From positions 1-5,877 of the forward strand of contig JAABRC010000133.1 of the NCBI GenBank assembly GCA_011391115.1: a stretch of 5,877 bases of DNA, in the 5' to 3' direction. The translations under genes and the position numbers were made by a program. The notes below the pieces were generated by a model that saw only the letters and a list, made by a program, of their open reading frames with translations, did no database searches and had not been told where the DNA came from. This stretch comes from Candidatus Egaibacter danicus (GTDB taxonomy: Bacteria; Pseudomonadota; Gammaproteobacteria; Burkholderiales; Burkholderiaceae). Positions 5,531 to 5,877 of this stretch are shown here, one piece after another (positions within the stretch are counted from its first letter, which is position 1; each line of letters starts with the position of its first letter).

Positions 5531-5877
5531 ATGGTCATGTCAGTCAATGCACAACACGTGCCACAACGCTGTTCAGTCCTGATTGCGGGTGGCGGACCTG
5601 TAGGGTTGACACTTGCAGCGTTGCTGGCGCATCAGGGAGTTCAATGTCTGGTGGTGGAGGCGGATGAAGGTTATTGCACCGGTAGCCGCGCCATCTGCAT
5701 GTCCAGGCGCTCCCAGGAGATTTTGGGCTGGGTCGGCGCAGACCGTCCGTTGGTAGAAAAAGGCCTGTCGTGGGTGGGGGGTCGCAGTTTCTATCGAGAC
5801 ACCGAGGTGCTGCATTTCGAAATGCCGAGCGAGCCAACACAGCGCTTCGCACCCATGGTCAACATTCAGCAATACTA
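5531..5877 (+). CDS. FAD-dependent monooxygenase, N-terminal part (gene runs off the right edge)
   Basis: The first 115 residues belong to the FAD_binding_3 (p-hydroxybenzoate hydroxylase-like, class A flavin monooxygenase) family. A Rossmann dinucleotide-binding motif is visible: SVLIAGGGPVGLTLAALLA (15-33, GGGPVG at 20-25), with Glu43 at the end of the second strand (CLVVEADE) where the FAD ribose is bound. GSRAICMSRRSQEIL (51-65) matches the conserved post-Rossmann segment, and GGRSFYRDTEV (83-93) with the MVNIQQY block (109-115) is typical of the subgroup near MhpA and pentachlorophenol/phenol-type hydroxylases. These enzymes use NAD(P)H and O2 to hydroxylate aromatic rings; the substrate domain lies past the edge, so the substrate is unknown. 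The start at 5531 has AAAGG (5521-5525) five nt upstream; the ATG at 5537 is an alternative. It is transcribed divergently from the aot operon, and a functional link is not shown. Confidence 0.88.
   Translation, partial: MVMSVNAQHVPQRCSVLIAGGGPVGLTLAALLAHQGVQCLVVEADEGYCTGSRAICMSRRSQEILGWVGADRPLVEKGLSWVGGRSFYRDTEVLHFEMPSEPTQRFAPMVNIQQY

Noticed and set aside
5544..5872. Two minus-strand frames opposite the monooxygenase
   Set aside because: The plus strand encodes a clear FAD-binding Rossmann motif, so these are shadows.

Overview
The window looks like chromosome from a moderately GC-rich proteobacterium, most likely a betaproteobacterium of the Burkholderiales. This is judged from codon usage, the style of the PAS and FAD-monooxygenase proteins and the transporter sequences; no marker gene fixes the taxon. 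Nearly all of it is protein-coding. I see no mobile element, tRNA, rRNA or CRISPR array.

Core region (1106-5331, minus strand): a five-gene operon for uptake of basic amino acids. In transcription order it holds a periplasmic binding protein (4564-5331), two inner-membrane permeases (3760-4446 and 3046-3759), a cytoplasmic M14-type zinc hydrolase-like protein (1913-3040) and the ABC ATPase (1106-1882). Gene content and order match the Pseudomonas aeruginosa arginine/ornithine operon aotJQMOP, so I use those symbols as homology labels. The binding protein keeps the HisJ/LAO/ArgT pocket residues, including the aspartate that contacts a cationic side chain. The last four genes are packed with gaps of 0, 5 and 30 nt. 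The first is set apart by a 117-nt spacer holding a strong intrinsic terminator. Partial readthrough there would give an excess of binding protein over membrane components.

Left edge (1-1007, minus strand): the N-terminal 335 residues of a multi-PAS signalling protein whose output domain lies outside the window. It follows the ATPase gene after 98 bp containing a perfect 10-bp inverted repeat. It occupies the place where argR follows the aot genes in P. aeruginosa.

Right edge (5531-5877, plus strand): the first 115 residues of an FAD-dependent aromatic-type monooxygenase, divergently transcribed from the transporter. The 199-bp divergent spacer has a good sigma70-like promoter for the monooxygenase, a weaker overlapping candidate for the transporter, and a small palindrome at the predicted monooxygenase start site.

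No wholly novel system is evident. The points most worth following are the uncharacterised AotO-type hydrolase inside the transporter operon, the terminator/attenuator after aotJ, and the two plausible starts of aotJ.
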